A stretch of 23,830 nt of DNA from Phallusia fumigata. Lineage: Eukaryota; Chordata; Ascidiacea; Phlebobranchia; Ascidiidae. Position 1 is the stretch's first letter, and each line of letters begins with the position of its first letter. The DNA is taken from positions 1 to 23,830 of the forward strand of contig QXVZ01002982.1 of the NCBI GenBank assembly GCA_008931825.1. The letters are read 5' to 3'. Positions 9,798-21,081 of the stretch are shown here, piece after piece. A model generated the notes under the pieces. It worked only from the letters and a program-made list of their open reading frames with translations. It was not told where the DNA came from and did no database searches. Made by a program: the position numbers and the translations under genes.

Positions 9798-11894
9798 TTT
9801 GAGAAGCATGGTCTTACACAGCTAAAGAAGTTATAAGATGCGATTTTCGTGTCCTATACAAGCGTAACATGAAGTGGTGGTTGTCAGCACACAAAGACCA
9901 ATTTCAAGTGGTGCATGTAAGTATGTCGTTGATGAAAATCGATGCCGGTACACAAGGGCAAGTGTTAAGCGAATTCAGTTCAGGGTCAACGTTGTTAATC
10001 AGTTAAAGTGGCTAGACTCATTCGCAAAGCGCAATGCATTTGGCACGAGCGGGGACAAATGCCCTTCCCAAGGGATATTTGCCCTCCAGCCGTCGGATTA
10101 GTTTAATTTGGTTTGAACTCTACTATAAGTCTCAGTAGCTAAGCTGGCCACATTGGAACGCAACAGCAACCCCGTGTGCTTTCCGGTCAAATGTTATTTG
10201 TGAGCCGAAAGCATTTCCACAGAAATGTCACAAAATTGAATTAACCTTTTTTGAGCTGTTGCATAACTTACGTAAGTGCATGAACGCATTTTTTTGCATA
10301 AGTGCATCAACAACCACAATTCGGATGATTTCAACAATTTCTGAAAGTCAATGTCATGGTTGAGTGAAAGAACCTTGCTCATATCCCACTCAAAACGCCT
10401 GTGTGCAAAAGCCCTCAGTGAAGATGTAAATACAGTATTAGATCGCAACTAATGGATTGTGGTTCAGTGTGGCAGATTAGAGGTGGCAGCCACGAAGGCA
10501 GCGAATGTCGATTAAAAGCCACAATGGTCGCACGCAGAGAGGCACGACTTTGAAGATCAGCACGATTCGAGGCCAAGACGCGGTGTAAAGGGTCAAGGGG
10601 GTTCCTTTTTATCACTGGGACTTATCTACATTTCCGGCAAATTAACATCAGCTATTGTAGGTGAAGTTGAGTGCTACGTCACATAAAAACGTCGTCATGT
10701 TACTTTGGTGCATCGTTAATTTAGGAACAGACTCCCCTTTGAAAAATATCCTAAAACAATTTCTTACCTTACCGACCAGCCTTTCCACAAAAATATTAGG
10801 TACACAAGACACGGACTTGACAAGTACCTTAATGAAAAACATAACAACCAGAAAACTTGTATATATAGTGGATGCTGAATACGCACTGATAATGACAACA
10901 GCGATGTATTTACTGTACGCAAGTTCCCGTTTTATTTGAAGCAAAAAAATGTTTAGAAGATATATGCTGGACATTGTAAATTTTATATTTCGTAAGCCGT
11001 TCACGCTTTGCAAGAATATCCAGGAACACAAATCAATCTTGTTCCCACAACGGCCACAGCGTAAGTTCCACAAGCGCAAAAAAACGCGATAACACGCGGC
11101 TTGGCTTCAATTTCAAAGCGGCGGTTTGGAATGTTAATTGACTTGCAGAAAACTATGGGGGTAGTTCGTGGCAAAAGATCAAAGGATGTTAATGAACTGT
11201 TTAATACCCCAGCCCACATCAATGCATCAACGGTATAACAACGGCAAAACAGCCTTGCCCAAGTCAAATCGGTTTATTTAGGTTGATTGAAATATTTGCG
11301 AGACGCCAAAGAGGTAATGCTTCATTAACAGACGTGGCTTATGTCGCGAAAACGTTTTCTAAGTAGAAGGTCGATATTTAATTAGCTTCGATGTGGTTGA
11401 GTTTGCGTTACGACAATGATGGAAAAAAGCTGCCCACGCAACTTGTGCAACAAACTTTACTGCGACCTTGAATTTTTTTACTTTTCCGGCGACACATTTA
11501 CTTTTCGTGAATTGTGCGAAATAACACATTACCTGACACTGAAACAGTTAATGTTTCTTACAATTGTTGCACATTTGCAAACTTCAATCGTTTTTTTAAT
11601 GTCTATAAAATCACAATTCACTCTCTGACCCCACAGAAGCTCGGCGTGTGTGACAAAGACGCCAGTCGCATGTAAATGCAAGACTGTAAGCTTCAAAAAA
11701 CTGATGTCATTCATCGTTTTGTTATGGATATATATATAACTCGCTTTACAGTATCTTATTCCGATACAACTTACAGTTTACACTCTTGTTTTTACCTCGT
11801 TTAAATAAAGGGAAGTCTTAGTTAAGGGAAAAAAATGCCCAAAAAACGACAAAACATAGGTTAAAATTGTTGTTTCATTTACCCATTGGCATAG
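9798..11894. other. Unassigned stretch holding the longest chance-size open frames
   Basis: The longest open frame in the window (143 codons, minus strand, 11079-10648) lies here, overlapped antisense by a 92-codon plus-strand frame (10661-10939). Neither shows a known domain. With roughly 6% stop triplets, one such frame in a window this size is not surprising. A plus-strand frame ending at about 9917 finishes at a strong donor (gtaagtat) but cannot be assigned. Confidence 0.35.
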
Positions 11895-12174
11895 AGAAGA
11901 AAGTGAAGGCAAGATCAGCCAGAGTGAGATGGATCGTGATGACGAGCACGTGGCTCTTCTTTCTTGCTCCCCACAAACAGTAGAGCACGAAGAGGTTTCC
12001 ACTGGCGCTGAAGAGAAAGAAGATCCATGTGAAGATGACCCGGACAAGCTGGGACGTGTTGAACTGGAGGAAGATCTGAAAAGGAAAGACGAGTGGTTAA
12101 GATGTCTTCCTAATTTCCAAATCGTTGTTGATCAAAATTCCAGACGCCAACATTATCACTGGAACTACGCCTGA
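11895..12174 (+). CDS. Probable acidic coding exon (terminal exon), unidentified protein
   Basis: A pyrimidine-rich tract and acceptor (ccattggcatag, ending 11894) open a frame of about 93 codons, with a stop at 12172-12174. An internal Met at 11929 would give 81 residues if translation started there. The frame stays open above that Met to the acceptor, so I favour a terminal exon. The product is rich in Asp and Glu (GAEEKEDPCEDDPDKLG, VELEEDLKRKDEW) and ends in a more mixed tail (HYHWNYA). Codons show G-rich first and A-rich second positions, and local GC is higher than in the flanks. These are the clearest coding signs in the middle of the window. No domain is recognised. The acidic part may be a disordered or charged-helix region. 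Upstream exons were not found. Confidence 0.45.
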
Positions 12175-14179
12175 TCACAAAACAATACAAAACAAGAGCT
12201 GCCTTCTAATGGGCATTGAAGCAGATACTGGAAGTTCAACACGCGTTGGTTAAAATAACAAACAATATTCAGCTAAAGAAAAACTATCAACGAACCTATA
12301 GTAACGAATCAAGCAACAACCAAACAAAAATATCGGTTGATTTGAAGAAGCAAAATGGTTACACACAGATTTGGGAACAAAACAGCGTTTCATCATCAAT
12401 TATAAATATCTCGCTTCATTTCCATTCCGAAAATAAGTGCCACGTGGCTTCGTAAGTTCATGTTTTGCGGTTTTTGTCAATTGGAAGTCGCCTAAAGCAA
12501 TCGATAACAAACTTCTTTGGCACTTTCGGTGTCCTAAAATAGCCTAATTACGTCCGCTGTGGCAGTAAAATGAACCACCTTGGCAACTTGACACTTGACA
12601 GGTAACAAGCTTATTTATTGCAGGAATTTCCAAAACATGGTTGACAAGAATTTGGTTACCATCTTGTAGAAAGAAAGATTTTTATGTTTCTATGTTAATT
12701 ATGTTTCAAAGATATCATTTTGCACTATTGATACAAATGAAGTTGCAATGTCAGCATAGAGCCTAAGCTTCTCGGTTCGAAACTCACTTCAGGCATAACA
12801 TTTTACACCACGTCATGCTGCACAATCAATGTGTGTGATGCAGCGGCATTAGATCTTTTCAATGCCTCCACGACTAAAATTTAGCACGCATTATGCCGGT
12901 GTGTGTGAAAGGATGGGCTGGTCACTGTGTGATGACGCGAGAGTATGAGGAAGTAATTAACAAGTGACCTCTGCCACTTCCTCGCATTGCCGGGCGTTTG
13001 ACGGATTGGTGACATGGCCCAGCGCGCCTCAAGGGACTACGACGAAAAATGTGAAGCAACAAAATGTACGCCTGCGTGGAAAGAAACTTTCCAACCCTTT
13101 CGTGTTACTGGTGTATAATTTAGGACAACAAAAACATTTCCATAGTGCAAATGCAAAACGTTTGTCTACTACTTAAGACTAAATATCTTGTAAAACCGTT
13201 TAGAAATTTATTCGAAAATCAATCGCATTCTGTCAAACCAATGCTCAACGGAAACCAACAGCAATAATTCTCTCCAAAAAATTAACACAACACTTTATTC
13301 CAAACCGGATCATACAAGGTCGAGCAATAAACACAAACAACGTGCAAGGGATAAACGCATGCTAATCACATTCATTTTGATAAACGGGTTACAGCCTACC
13401 TCCGTACTGTTAAAAAGCTCTTTGAATTCACGCACAGTCATACTTAATTGCATTACGCAAGGAAATTCCCAATGCATGCACGTCGTTGTGGTGCAACAGA
13501 GGTCGTNACTGCCGGGGATTTGACAGGCATGACTTCCGATCCGCTCATGGATAGAAGGCGTAAAATCATCAGTAGACATTACGCTTGTTACCAGGTTAAG
13601 ATTCAAAGTAAAAAAAATGCCTGATATTGCCAGAATGATGTTGTGTAGAATGTTACTTTATACCTTGGTGGATAACATAGGAATGAAATTTGAGGTTTAA
13701 CTGAAATAAGAAAGTGCAGAGACCAAGTACACGGGCCAAACGTCTTCCAAAATACGGAACTTGTAGACAAAGCATAACCGTATTTTCACATGACAAATTG
13801 GTCGCAATGACGTCCGACACGGGAATATAGCATATGGCGTCAGTCAATATGTCGCCAGGGTTCCAATACATTGGGTCGCATACTTTGTAGTCGATCACCT
13901 TTAATTCATTTAGAACATATATCGTATAACACCGAAGTAAAACACAATGATATCACCACAGCACACAAAAATTGAATCCTTGAATAATACAAGATACACG
14001 GTTGCACATTTGCATGTATTGACGTAAAACACCACTTATTTGCCAAATAAATCATATTACTATACAATGGTGTGCGACTTGCATGCAAACGAGACGATGA
14101 GTCGGATTGCAGAGGGTGAACCCGGCGTGATGCCAAAATCGTAACCGAATTTTCGCTGTCGAAACCTCGTTATGAGCAG
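12175..14179. other. Unassigned stretch with weak exon-like frames
   Basis: After the stop at 12174 the sequence turns AT-rich, as expected for a 3' UTR or intergenic DNA. I saw no AATAAA close by. A minus-strand frame (13606-13310, 98 codons, interrupted by the N at 13507) reaches a good donor (ACGGAG|gtaggc) and has a few Cys and one Asn-Ser-Thr site. It matches nothing I know. A GGTTCGAAACTC word at about 12774 resembles a tRNA B box but has no A box or T-stem. Confidence 0.35.
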
Positions 14180-14304
14180 CGTATGTGATAGACGCAACGA
14201 GTTTAATCGATTCCAAGCAAGGCGACAATTTTGGAGAAACTGTGCCAACATCTTCCAAATACAGCGGTAAATCAGTGGCTTACAAACAAAAAGCGATTCC
14301 ATGA
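14180..14304 (+). CDS. Candidate small exon, unidentified
   Basis: An acceptor-like tatgagcag ends at 14179. The frame after it is open to a stop at 14302-14304, or could end earlier at TACAGCG|gtaaat. The reading begins YVIDATSLIDSKQGDNFGE and is polar with regular codon use. It overlaps long antisense frames that also lack domains. At about 41 codons it is within chance length, so this is a low-confidence call recorded for comparison with transcripts. Confidence 0.18.
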
Positions 14305-17300
14305 CGCAAAGAATCCTATGCTTTGCTAAACTGTATGCCTTCATTTGAAAATTTAAAGCGATACAACCAAAGTTTCTGGTCCACAATTGTATGTCCGAAA
14401 GCAATCGCTAAAATTGACCTTTTTATGTCACAACCAGTGCTTGGCAAGCAGCATTCTAAATAAAACCGCTTTGCTTAACACCTATAAGGAAATATCTAAC
14501 TCCTTGTGCTAGGGCGGCATCGATTTCATCAAGTTTAATAACTGGTATACGACGAAATGGAANAGAACTTTTGTTTCCTTTACCACAGCTACGCGTGGTC
14601 GCATCACAACAAGTTCGACTGCGCGTTGTACGTGATGTTCGTAGCACGACACCAACGCACGTGACTGAAAGTACCCATGTTTAGTGCCTCTTGAGGGTGG
14701 AATTCGTATTTCAAAACTTCCTGAACATTCTTAACAGTTTCGCGTGCCTAAGGAGAAACTGGCGCTTGTGCCACACCTATTTTTGTATTAACGTGGCTTG
14801 TTGTGATTGGTCGAAGCCGTTGTTACAAATACACATTTTAGGGAACTGCTATTATGCGTTTGAATGGGGTTTTCACAGTGTAGAATATGGGGGCTAATCC
14901 AGACACATAACGATATTTTCTTAGCAACAAAATAATGAACATTCACACATGTCTACAACCAATTGAAGTGTCAACCACTGGGCGGCACAAACAAAAGACG
15001 ACAACCCAGGATGGAAAACAGCAAGATATGCTACATGAAGCGAAATGTCTCAGGGCAGTAAATGAAAAGAAAATTTCAACATTTGTGACTCGGGGACATA
15101 TCGAAATTGATGTAACATCAGCTGCATGTCGCCTGAATTTCTCGGAACTATAGACTTGGACCAATTAAACTCTTATCAGGCGTCACCTATAAGGCATAGG
15201 AACCCAAAGCACCGCAACCTCAAACTAGTTAAGTCATGTCAGATCTACGTTACAAATATGACACCAATAATTTGAATGAAACGAACAAACCAACATGCTG
15301 TCGATTTAACATCAGTTGCAAGTAGAGGCCCCCTTGCATTCTGAGGGCCTGACAAAGGCGACACAGACGTGTGAGATAAGTGGCCAAACTCAATGTCGAA
15401 ATGCGACTAACGACGTGACAAACTCAAGTGCCCAGACGAACTGTACAACAACAGGCAGAGACCCAAACCCACACAACTGACATATCCGGGTCTTAATCGC
15501 TTCACAGTACACTTGCTACTCTATTGAGATCTCTTATTGTGATATAAATGTCAAGTGTAAAGGAACCATGTCGGCGCATTAGAATTCGACAAACTTGATT
15601 TATATTCCCTTTTGTTGAATTGTTATTAGACCTTCTTTGCAAGATATACTATGTAATTGTGTAACTATCATTTCCACATATCTATTTTTCGATATTAGGC
15701 CGCACAAAAAAATATTTCGTGTTTCAAACATTAACAATTACGCACAAATCAAAATTATCAGGCATAAGTTTAAATGTAAAAACTACCAACACTGCCGGGT
15801 ATAGTAATACACAGATAGAAGTGATAATGTCAACTACGTGATTAATAACATCGTTTGAAACACCTGTAAGGTATCGTCAAAAGTGTGTTATACAAAGTGA
15901 TACTAATCGTTTACCCCATATAGGCCGTTAACTGTTGACCTGCAGGATCCTCACGCACTAATTGCTTTGTCGTTGCGTTGTAAGCTGATGAAACGACGTA
16001 GAGTCGAAGTTGCGCATCGTCTTTGTAACCGCGGACCGCATAAAGGCTTGTACTGAATGTCCGGTGTGTATAAACCCAAGATAAACAAGATAACAGGGCC
16101 TGAGACGATAACGCTCTTCCCAAAGAAGCGCACGTTAGGTCGGGGTGCTATATTTGCTGAAGCTACCTTCCGGCACCCGGGGTAGCCTACTAACAATGCG
16201 TCGGGCTTGTGGTGAAACTTCAGGCAATGTACACAAAAATTGGGTCACACGCCACCGACCTGACAGCCTAACCTGCTTTGTAAGGGAGATAAGCGAATGT
16301 TCAGCCGGGTATCTGATGTCGCGCCTATGAGATGTGAAAGGATAGTTTACGATCAATCATAATTTCTTTAAGCTGTGTCGTGCAATTCTGACAAGGTACG
16401 CGTTGTTGGAAGAATGCAAATTACAAGTAAAATTCACCTTCGCTAAGTGTCACTCTACATATTTAAATAGCCAATACCACTATTACAAAACCAAACATCT
16501 TTTCATAGCAGTTGGTTCTTTTGTTAAGCGCTACAAAGCCCAGCAGTCGGATAGTAAGCTTAATCGACTTGAAACCCCTTGCAATAATACTACCAGTGCT
16601 CAAACGTATTGACAAAATACATTTAATAAGGACAACATGTGCTTATATAACAAATCGATATGTTTCGAAATCAAATTGATCGAATTGAAATCGTATCGAC
16701 TTAAGCTCCTTCTCGCGTCAAACCAGCATCGAAAATTCGCGATTGCATAATAAAGGACTGAAATGGACATGTGTAGGACTTGCACGACCCTATCGTATCG
16801 GAGCATTGGCACCGATTAGCAGGGTCCCTTTTTTTTAAAAGTTGTCGTTAATGTATGTCAGGGAACCCCTGGAACGAGAGGTGATTATTCATGGCACACA
16901 TAGTGATTCACGAGTTCATATTTCAACACATTTTTTTCAGCCAAGTTGAGCGACCTTTTTTATTTTGTCGTTAAGTGCAGCGCAACTGCAGCAACAAGCC
17001 ACACAAATAGCATGATAAACCAGCCTTTTACAGTTTACAACGACTAGCCTACTAAACGCAGAAACGTTAGGATGTGAAGCCATTAACAGTTTGAAATAAT
17101 TTGAAAACTAATGACACGTTGCGTTCAAAAGGTTGCCGATCACCTATGTTTGTTTACATTTCGTGCCAAGCGCTTACCTATTTCTAATCTAAGTTTTCGG
17201 TAACGGTTTAGGAATACCGAAAAAGTCGATATCATTGGCGACTGAGCATTATAGTCGTCGTGGTCGTGCAAGCAACAGGTCAATAAAACAAATCCGCTGA

Positions 17301-18190
17301 ACAATCGCATTTGACGACGTTTGTACAAAACATTTTACCCCCACTGACGTTCAAAGTAATTTTCCGCCGTTACTTACGCAGGCAAATTGCTTTGCTAAGA
17401 AAGAACATTCTGTGCTCTAGACCACGAAAAGTTTTCTATGTTTCTAAGCTTTTCAAAACGTAAACAATCTAACATCCATCTCTCGATGCACCACACCCCA
17501 AAAACAATTAAGCAAAGTGCGAAAAATTCATGTGGGATTTTCAGATGAAAGTGCCCCGTGTACTTAAACGTATCCGATTACATATAACTACCTGAGCACT
17601 GGGTATAAGCTACGTCTGTGGAAATTTATCAATACGATAATGCGCTATTGAGGGTAAAAACACTGATCGATATCAGGGGAGATGCTTTCTGTAGGTTTAT
17701 CCATTTGTGTATAAGTTTCCATGTGTCAATATTTCGAGCGGGTAATACGGCGATCTAACGCTGCTAGCTGGAAGTCAGAAACACTGCGGTTGTAAACAAG
17801 TTTATAAATATCGTTTTGATACACTGGTTCTATCAGCAAGATCTACAGTAAAAATTTATTGTTAAGACTGTGGTTTAAATTGCGTGCTTGGCTTGTTTAA
17901 GCAACATGGAACACGAAAAATGTTTGATACTGACAAGCTGTGGCGACATGAATGGCAATGACAGAATAATCTAAATGAATGTGTGTGACCACCAACAATA
18001 GGATCACCGCGAAGATGATCAATTTTTATCAAACTTACTTTCTGTGCCGCAGCATAGTTTGACGCGACTTAGATATACTGATCGCAAAATGAAAAGCACT
18101 GACATAGAATAATTAAATCCATTGCAGTTCGGAGCTGTACACACGAGCACCGTCGCAAGCAAACTAATCCGACATCCTAATTTCCACAAC
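14305..18190. other. Long stretch with no recognised gene or element
   Basis: It contains an isolated N (14563) without duplicated flanks. A minus-strand frame across that N ends IPVIKLDEIDAALAQGV and is suggestive of protein, but is too short to place. From 15100 to 16900 frames are open on both strands at chance lengths. No inverted-end elements, tandem arrays or RNA genes were seen. Confidence 0.4.
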
Positions 18191-18428
18191 GCCTAAATTA
18201 GTGATTACCAACTGGGGAAGCATTTCATGAGTTATAGGGAGGAACATCCACTTTAGAGTAAATTACTTACTCATGATAAGTGTAAACTTCTCTTTACGTA
18301 GACCAGTGGTTCCGAACCGACTCATATTACTTTTTATTACTTCTTGTCTAGTAGTGAAGGAATGAAACGTTCCAAAATTAGGAAAAGGTGGAATGTATCA
18401 AACAACGTTATGAACCATTGGCCTAAAT
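18191..18428 (+). mobile_element. Composite hAT-type MITE with perfect 8-bp target duplication
   Basis: GCCTAAAT occurs at 18191-18198 and again at 18421-18428, and exactly between them lies a 222-base element. Its left end TAGTGATTACCAACTGGGG and its right end (reverse complement CAATGGTTCATAAC) are degraded copies of CAGTGGTTACCAAC. The 8-base target duplication and CAG-type ends identify the hAT superfamily. An internal CAGTGGTTCCGAACC begins at 18304, as in the inverted copy at 2828-2998, so the element looks like one short MITE joined to another, with the composite form then spreading. No transposase is encoded, so it depends on an autonomous hAT elsewhere. The intact duplication suggests a more recent insertion than the other copy. 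Confidence 0.8.
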
Positions 18429-19546
18429 AAATATCCCTCAAGTGATGCCACAGAGGCTAAAATACTCGATTTCAAGCAGTACCGTTATCGTATCGCTATC
18501 TCCCTGAAGAATTGCAGCTAGCCGGGCTCACACACGTCAAGTGAGCGCCTGGAAACACTATCAATCGGACATGGTGTTGGTTACAGCGGTTCACAGGGAT
18601 TAGGTTGTCTGCCACATCTTTCCGGGGCAAGCAGTGATGATGGACGTTCGTACGGAATATTTTATGGTTTGCCGCAACCTTAACCACGACTCAGCCGATT
18701 TTATTCATAACGCGAAAACTAATTCATCTCCAGAAACAGAACTTTGAATGCGAACAGTTCAAGTATTGCGGCGATTTCAGTGTTAACATTGAGACCTGTC
18801 ACGAAAGGTTGAAGGCCAAACGGTTTTTTTACATAAGCAGCCAAATGTAAACGTGAACGATTTGAATCTGAATACAGGCTGTGATGTTTGAAATAGACTG
18901 GATTGATTTAAGCATGGGATATCGGTGGCAACGTTTATTTCATAAAAATAGAAACAGTTATATAAAAACATGAAGAAAAGTTTTTTTTTGAAAGCATAGT
19001 GGGTTAAGTTTAATTTTAATCGTAATTTCCGTTTGCGATATTTGAACTTGCTAGTGTTGCAACAAGGAACACGAAAATTATTCGTTGGTTGTATCACATA
19101 CACACAGCAGCTTTCAATTACCTTCAGTATTTCGCAAGGTCAATTTCTTCCCACATTACAAAACTATTTGCATCATGTGTTTATCTGGCTGCAGAACCTG
19201 CAGTTTAGGCGGGGTCACAGGGAAAAACTGTATGGGAAGCTAACGACAACAAGAAAACGTCACAGTTGATTGACACTGCTATTGATGTTGAACCAACGGC
19301 CTTCCTAGTAAACACTGAAACCTTTCAAGTGTAAATGCAAGCCTATTGAGACTAACAAAACTAAAGTCTATATTTCCTCCAGCGTTCAATTTTGATAGGC
19401 ACCGTACGTCATGTTGACGTGGTAGCAAATGATTTGATTAGGAAAACAAACATTGTAACGTTAACATGCAAATGGTGATGCCATAAACAACACGTATTAC
19501 GTGGAATCGGAGTCTAACGTATAGAGCTGCGGTTATTCCTTTTTTA

Positions 19547-19581
19547 ACATCATTTGGACAAGCTTCTTATCCAAATGATGT
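19547..19581. repeat. 16-bp hairpin with 3-base loop
   Basis: ACATCATTTGGACAAG is followed by CTT and then CTTATCCAAATGATGT. Fifteen of 16 arm positions pair, leaving one mismatch. The loop is only three bases, too short and compact for a microRNA precursor. It may be a foldback relic or a transcription terminator-like structure. Nothing nearby decides which. Confidence 0.7.
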
Positions 19582-19906
19582 GCCACAATGCTCACGTGCC
19601 GTACGAAGCCTGAACCACATGTTTAGTGTTGCAACTTCGAAAAATTGTTTCTGGTATTGCGTCGCCAATACGTAGCAATCATATTTGCGCCTCAGGTTAA
19701 ATAGTATCAATAAGAAAATACAAGCCCGTTCTTGTTTGTAACACATTATCTACCTTTCAACAAATGTAGTTTTCATTATCACCTGAAAACTTAGTTCGAA
19801 AAAATCGGTTTACGGCGTGTTAAGTCGTGAATGTACACAGGCCTAGCGTTGCATACCACAAGCTTTAGAGGAGTTGACAGACGAATTTGAAGACCTTTCG
19901 CCACAT

Positions 19907-19924
19907 ATTGATTGATTGATTGAT
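19907..19924. repeat. ATTG microsatellite, 4.5 units
   Basis: Four and a half perfect copies of ATTG. It is short and could be length-variable between alleles. Confidence 0.8.
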
Positions 19925-20227
19925 CCGACCCTACCGGCGTGCTAAATAATTCAAGTCCAAAGCCGCTAAACCTAACACTTATAAATAGAAATTAGGAAAT
20001 GCCGTGTCACAGCACCGAAAAACCACCTTTGCAGCGGACGAGCGTCTAACTTGGCCCGCACCCACGTTGGCTGCCACGAAATTAATCGTGGAACGGAAAA
20101 GCTCCGGTTACTAGTCGCAGTCAAAAATCGTTCGGCTTCCTACTACACACGGAGCGCTCGGTCCCCACCCGGGTTCGGGTTTCAACAGCAGCAGCACTGA
20201 AGTGGGACAAAGTTGCAGCAAAGTATG

Positions 20228-20479
20228 CACTACACCAGTGGTTACAAACCTTTTTTCATGGCCACCAAAATACTTTCATAATTTCATTTGCAGTATAAAG
20301 CTACTAATATGTGTGCTTAAATACCGTTCGTGACGTAAATAAACCGTGTGATGGCATAGTCCTGCTAAATAACCTTCAGACTATTAGGTATCTTGACGAT
20401 ACCTAAATATATGATACACAGTAGAACAGGCGACCCAACGTTGGGTCTTGACCATACGTCGGGAAGTACTGGTCTACAC
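20228..20479. mobile_element. hAT-type MITE with degraded 8-bp target duplication
   Basis: The element spans 20236-20471 (236 bases), starting CAGTGGTTACAAACC and ending GGGAAGTACTG, whose reverse complement is CAGTACTTCCC. The 8-base flanks are CACTACAC (20228-20235) and GTCTACAC (20472-20479), matching at the last six positions. Its ends resemble those of the 18199 family but the interior is different, so it is a separate family. A 63-codon frame inside it is incidental. It stops about 150 bases before the duplicated block at 20623. Confidence 0.65.
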
Positions 20480-20622
20480 GGTATTATAAACAATATTCCT
20501 AAACCGATTTGTAATCAATTGCAGGTTAAATGCTGCTGTGTAGTGAATCTGATAAACCCGAAAACTCCTTTGACTATTACCTAACACGCAAAAAGCCAAA
20601 CAAAAACGCTACTTACTGTTTT

Positions 20623-20667
20623 TACGATCACGTGAGCGGGGAATCACCGAAACCGCAACAGTCTATA
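20623..20667 (+). pseudogene. Truncated copy of a candidate exon
   Basis: Fifteen codons beginning YDHVSGESPKPQQSI are identical to the last half of the candidate exon at 23381-23477. Upstream of 20623 the matching first half of the exon and its splice acceptor are absent, so this copy cannot be spliced the same way. It looks like the cut end left by a duplication breakpoint, or a misjoined haplotype. This depends on the exon model at 23381-23477 being right. Confidence 0.35.
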
Positions 20668-21020
20668 GTGTGTGGGGTTTTTCAATAAACACAATTCTTC
20701 AACATGCTATTTTCAGTACTGCATTGCTAACCTACATTTGTTGTGTCAACAAATCTCCCGTTTCAGATTGGTGGGTCCTAAAGCACTCAGTATACAATGC
20801 ATTTTCAGTTTGCATTTGCGAGATACAGCCGGGGTTTATGGTGTTTTTCGCAACAAAGGGTCTCACATGTCAACAAAAGCACGATTTCTGTTAAACGACC
20901 ATTCATTGTCCCGACAAACAATCACAAATTACCCTGCAATGCAGTAAACCCGCAGTTTACAAGTAAAACCTTTTCAACGAAAAGCGTACAAACTGCGAAA
21001 TCCCGCTTCCACGAAGCTGA
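20623..21020. repeat. Left copy of a 398-bp repeat (partner 23433-23830)
   Basis: It is identical to 23433-23830 except for seven base differences (about 98.2%), at a fixed distance of 2,810. The left edge is sharp: bases before 20623 and 23433 are unrelated apart from a few T. The right edge is unknown because the window ends. It contains the end of one candidate exon and most of another. The repeat does not start at an N, unlike the three assembly duplicates. Confidence 0.9.
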
Positions 21021-21081
21021 ATTCCAAAACCAAGCTAAACCTGGCATTTTGAAGAAACCAAACGGCGGTCGCAATGCATAA
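20809..21081 (+). CDS. Candidate terminal exon, left copy, unidentified protein
   Basis: Behind an acceptor (aatgcattttcag) a frame of 90 codons runs to a TAA at 21079-21081. It begins FAFARYSRGL, is basic and polar, and ends in a lysine- and asparagine-rich tail (KPGILKKPNGGRNA), probably disordered. An AATAAA lies 160 bases beyond the stop (21242-21247) and could be its polyadenylation signal. The right-hand copy (23619 on) runs off the window in the same frame. Of the five differences between the copies inside this exon, four change an amino acid, which argues against strong constraint. No domain is recognised. Confidence 0.3.
   Translation, partial: FAFARYSRGLWCFSQQRVSHVNKSTISVKRPFIVPTNNHKLPCNAVNPQFTSKTFSTKSVQTAKSRFHEAEFQNQAKPGILKKPNGGRNA

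Larger units (their letters stand above)
18429..20235. other. Unassigned stretch with small structural features
   Basis: It holds a strong hairpin (19547-19581), a short ATTG microsatellite (19907-19924) and a GC-richer block (about 20000-20220) with the 18-base palindrome-like word CCACGAAATTAATCGTGG near 20077. In the GC-rich part from 18500 to 18690, frames are open on both strands without a known domain. No gene is supported. Confidence 0.4.

Noticed and set aside
10648-11079. 143-codon minus-strand open frame, the longest in the window
   Set aside because: No domain, no splice or promoter context, and an overlapping antisense open frame. A rough estimate from stop-triplet frequency gives about 0.3 frames of this length by chance in a window this size.
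12740-12800. GGTTCGAAACTC as the B box of a tRNA or tRNA-derived SINE
   Set aside because: No A box at the proper distance and no T-stem pairing around it. No SINE tail or target duplication seen.
14456-14647. Minus-strand frame with IPVIKLDEIDAALAQGV
   Set aside because: Crosses the N at 14563, is short, lacks clear splice sites, and matches no family I can name.
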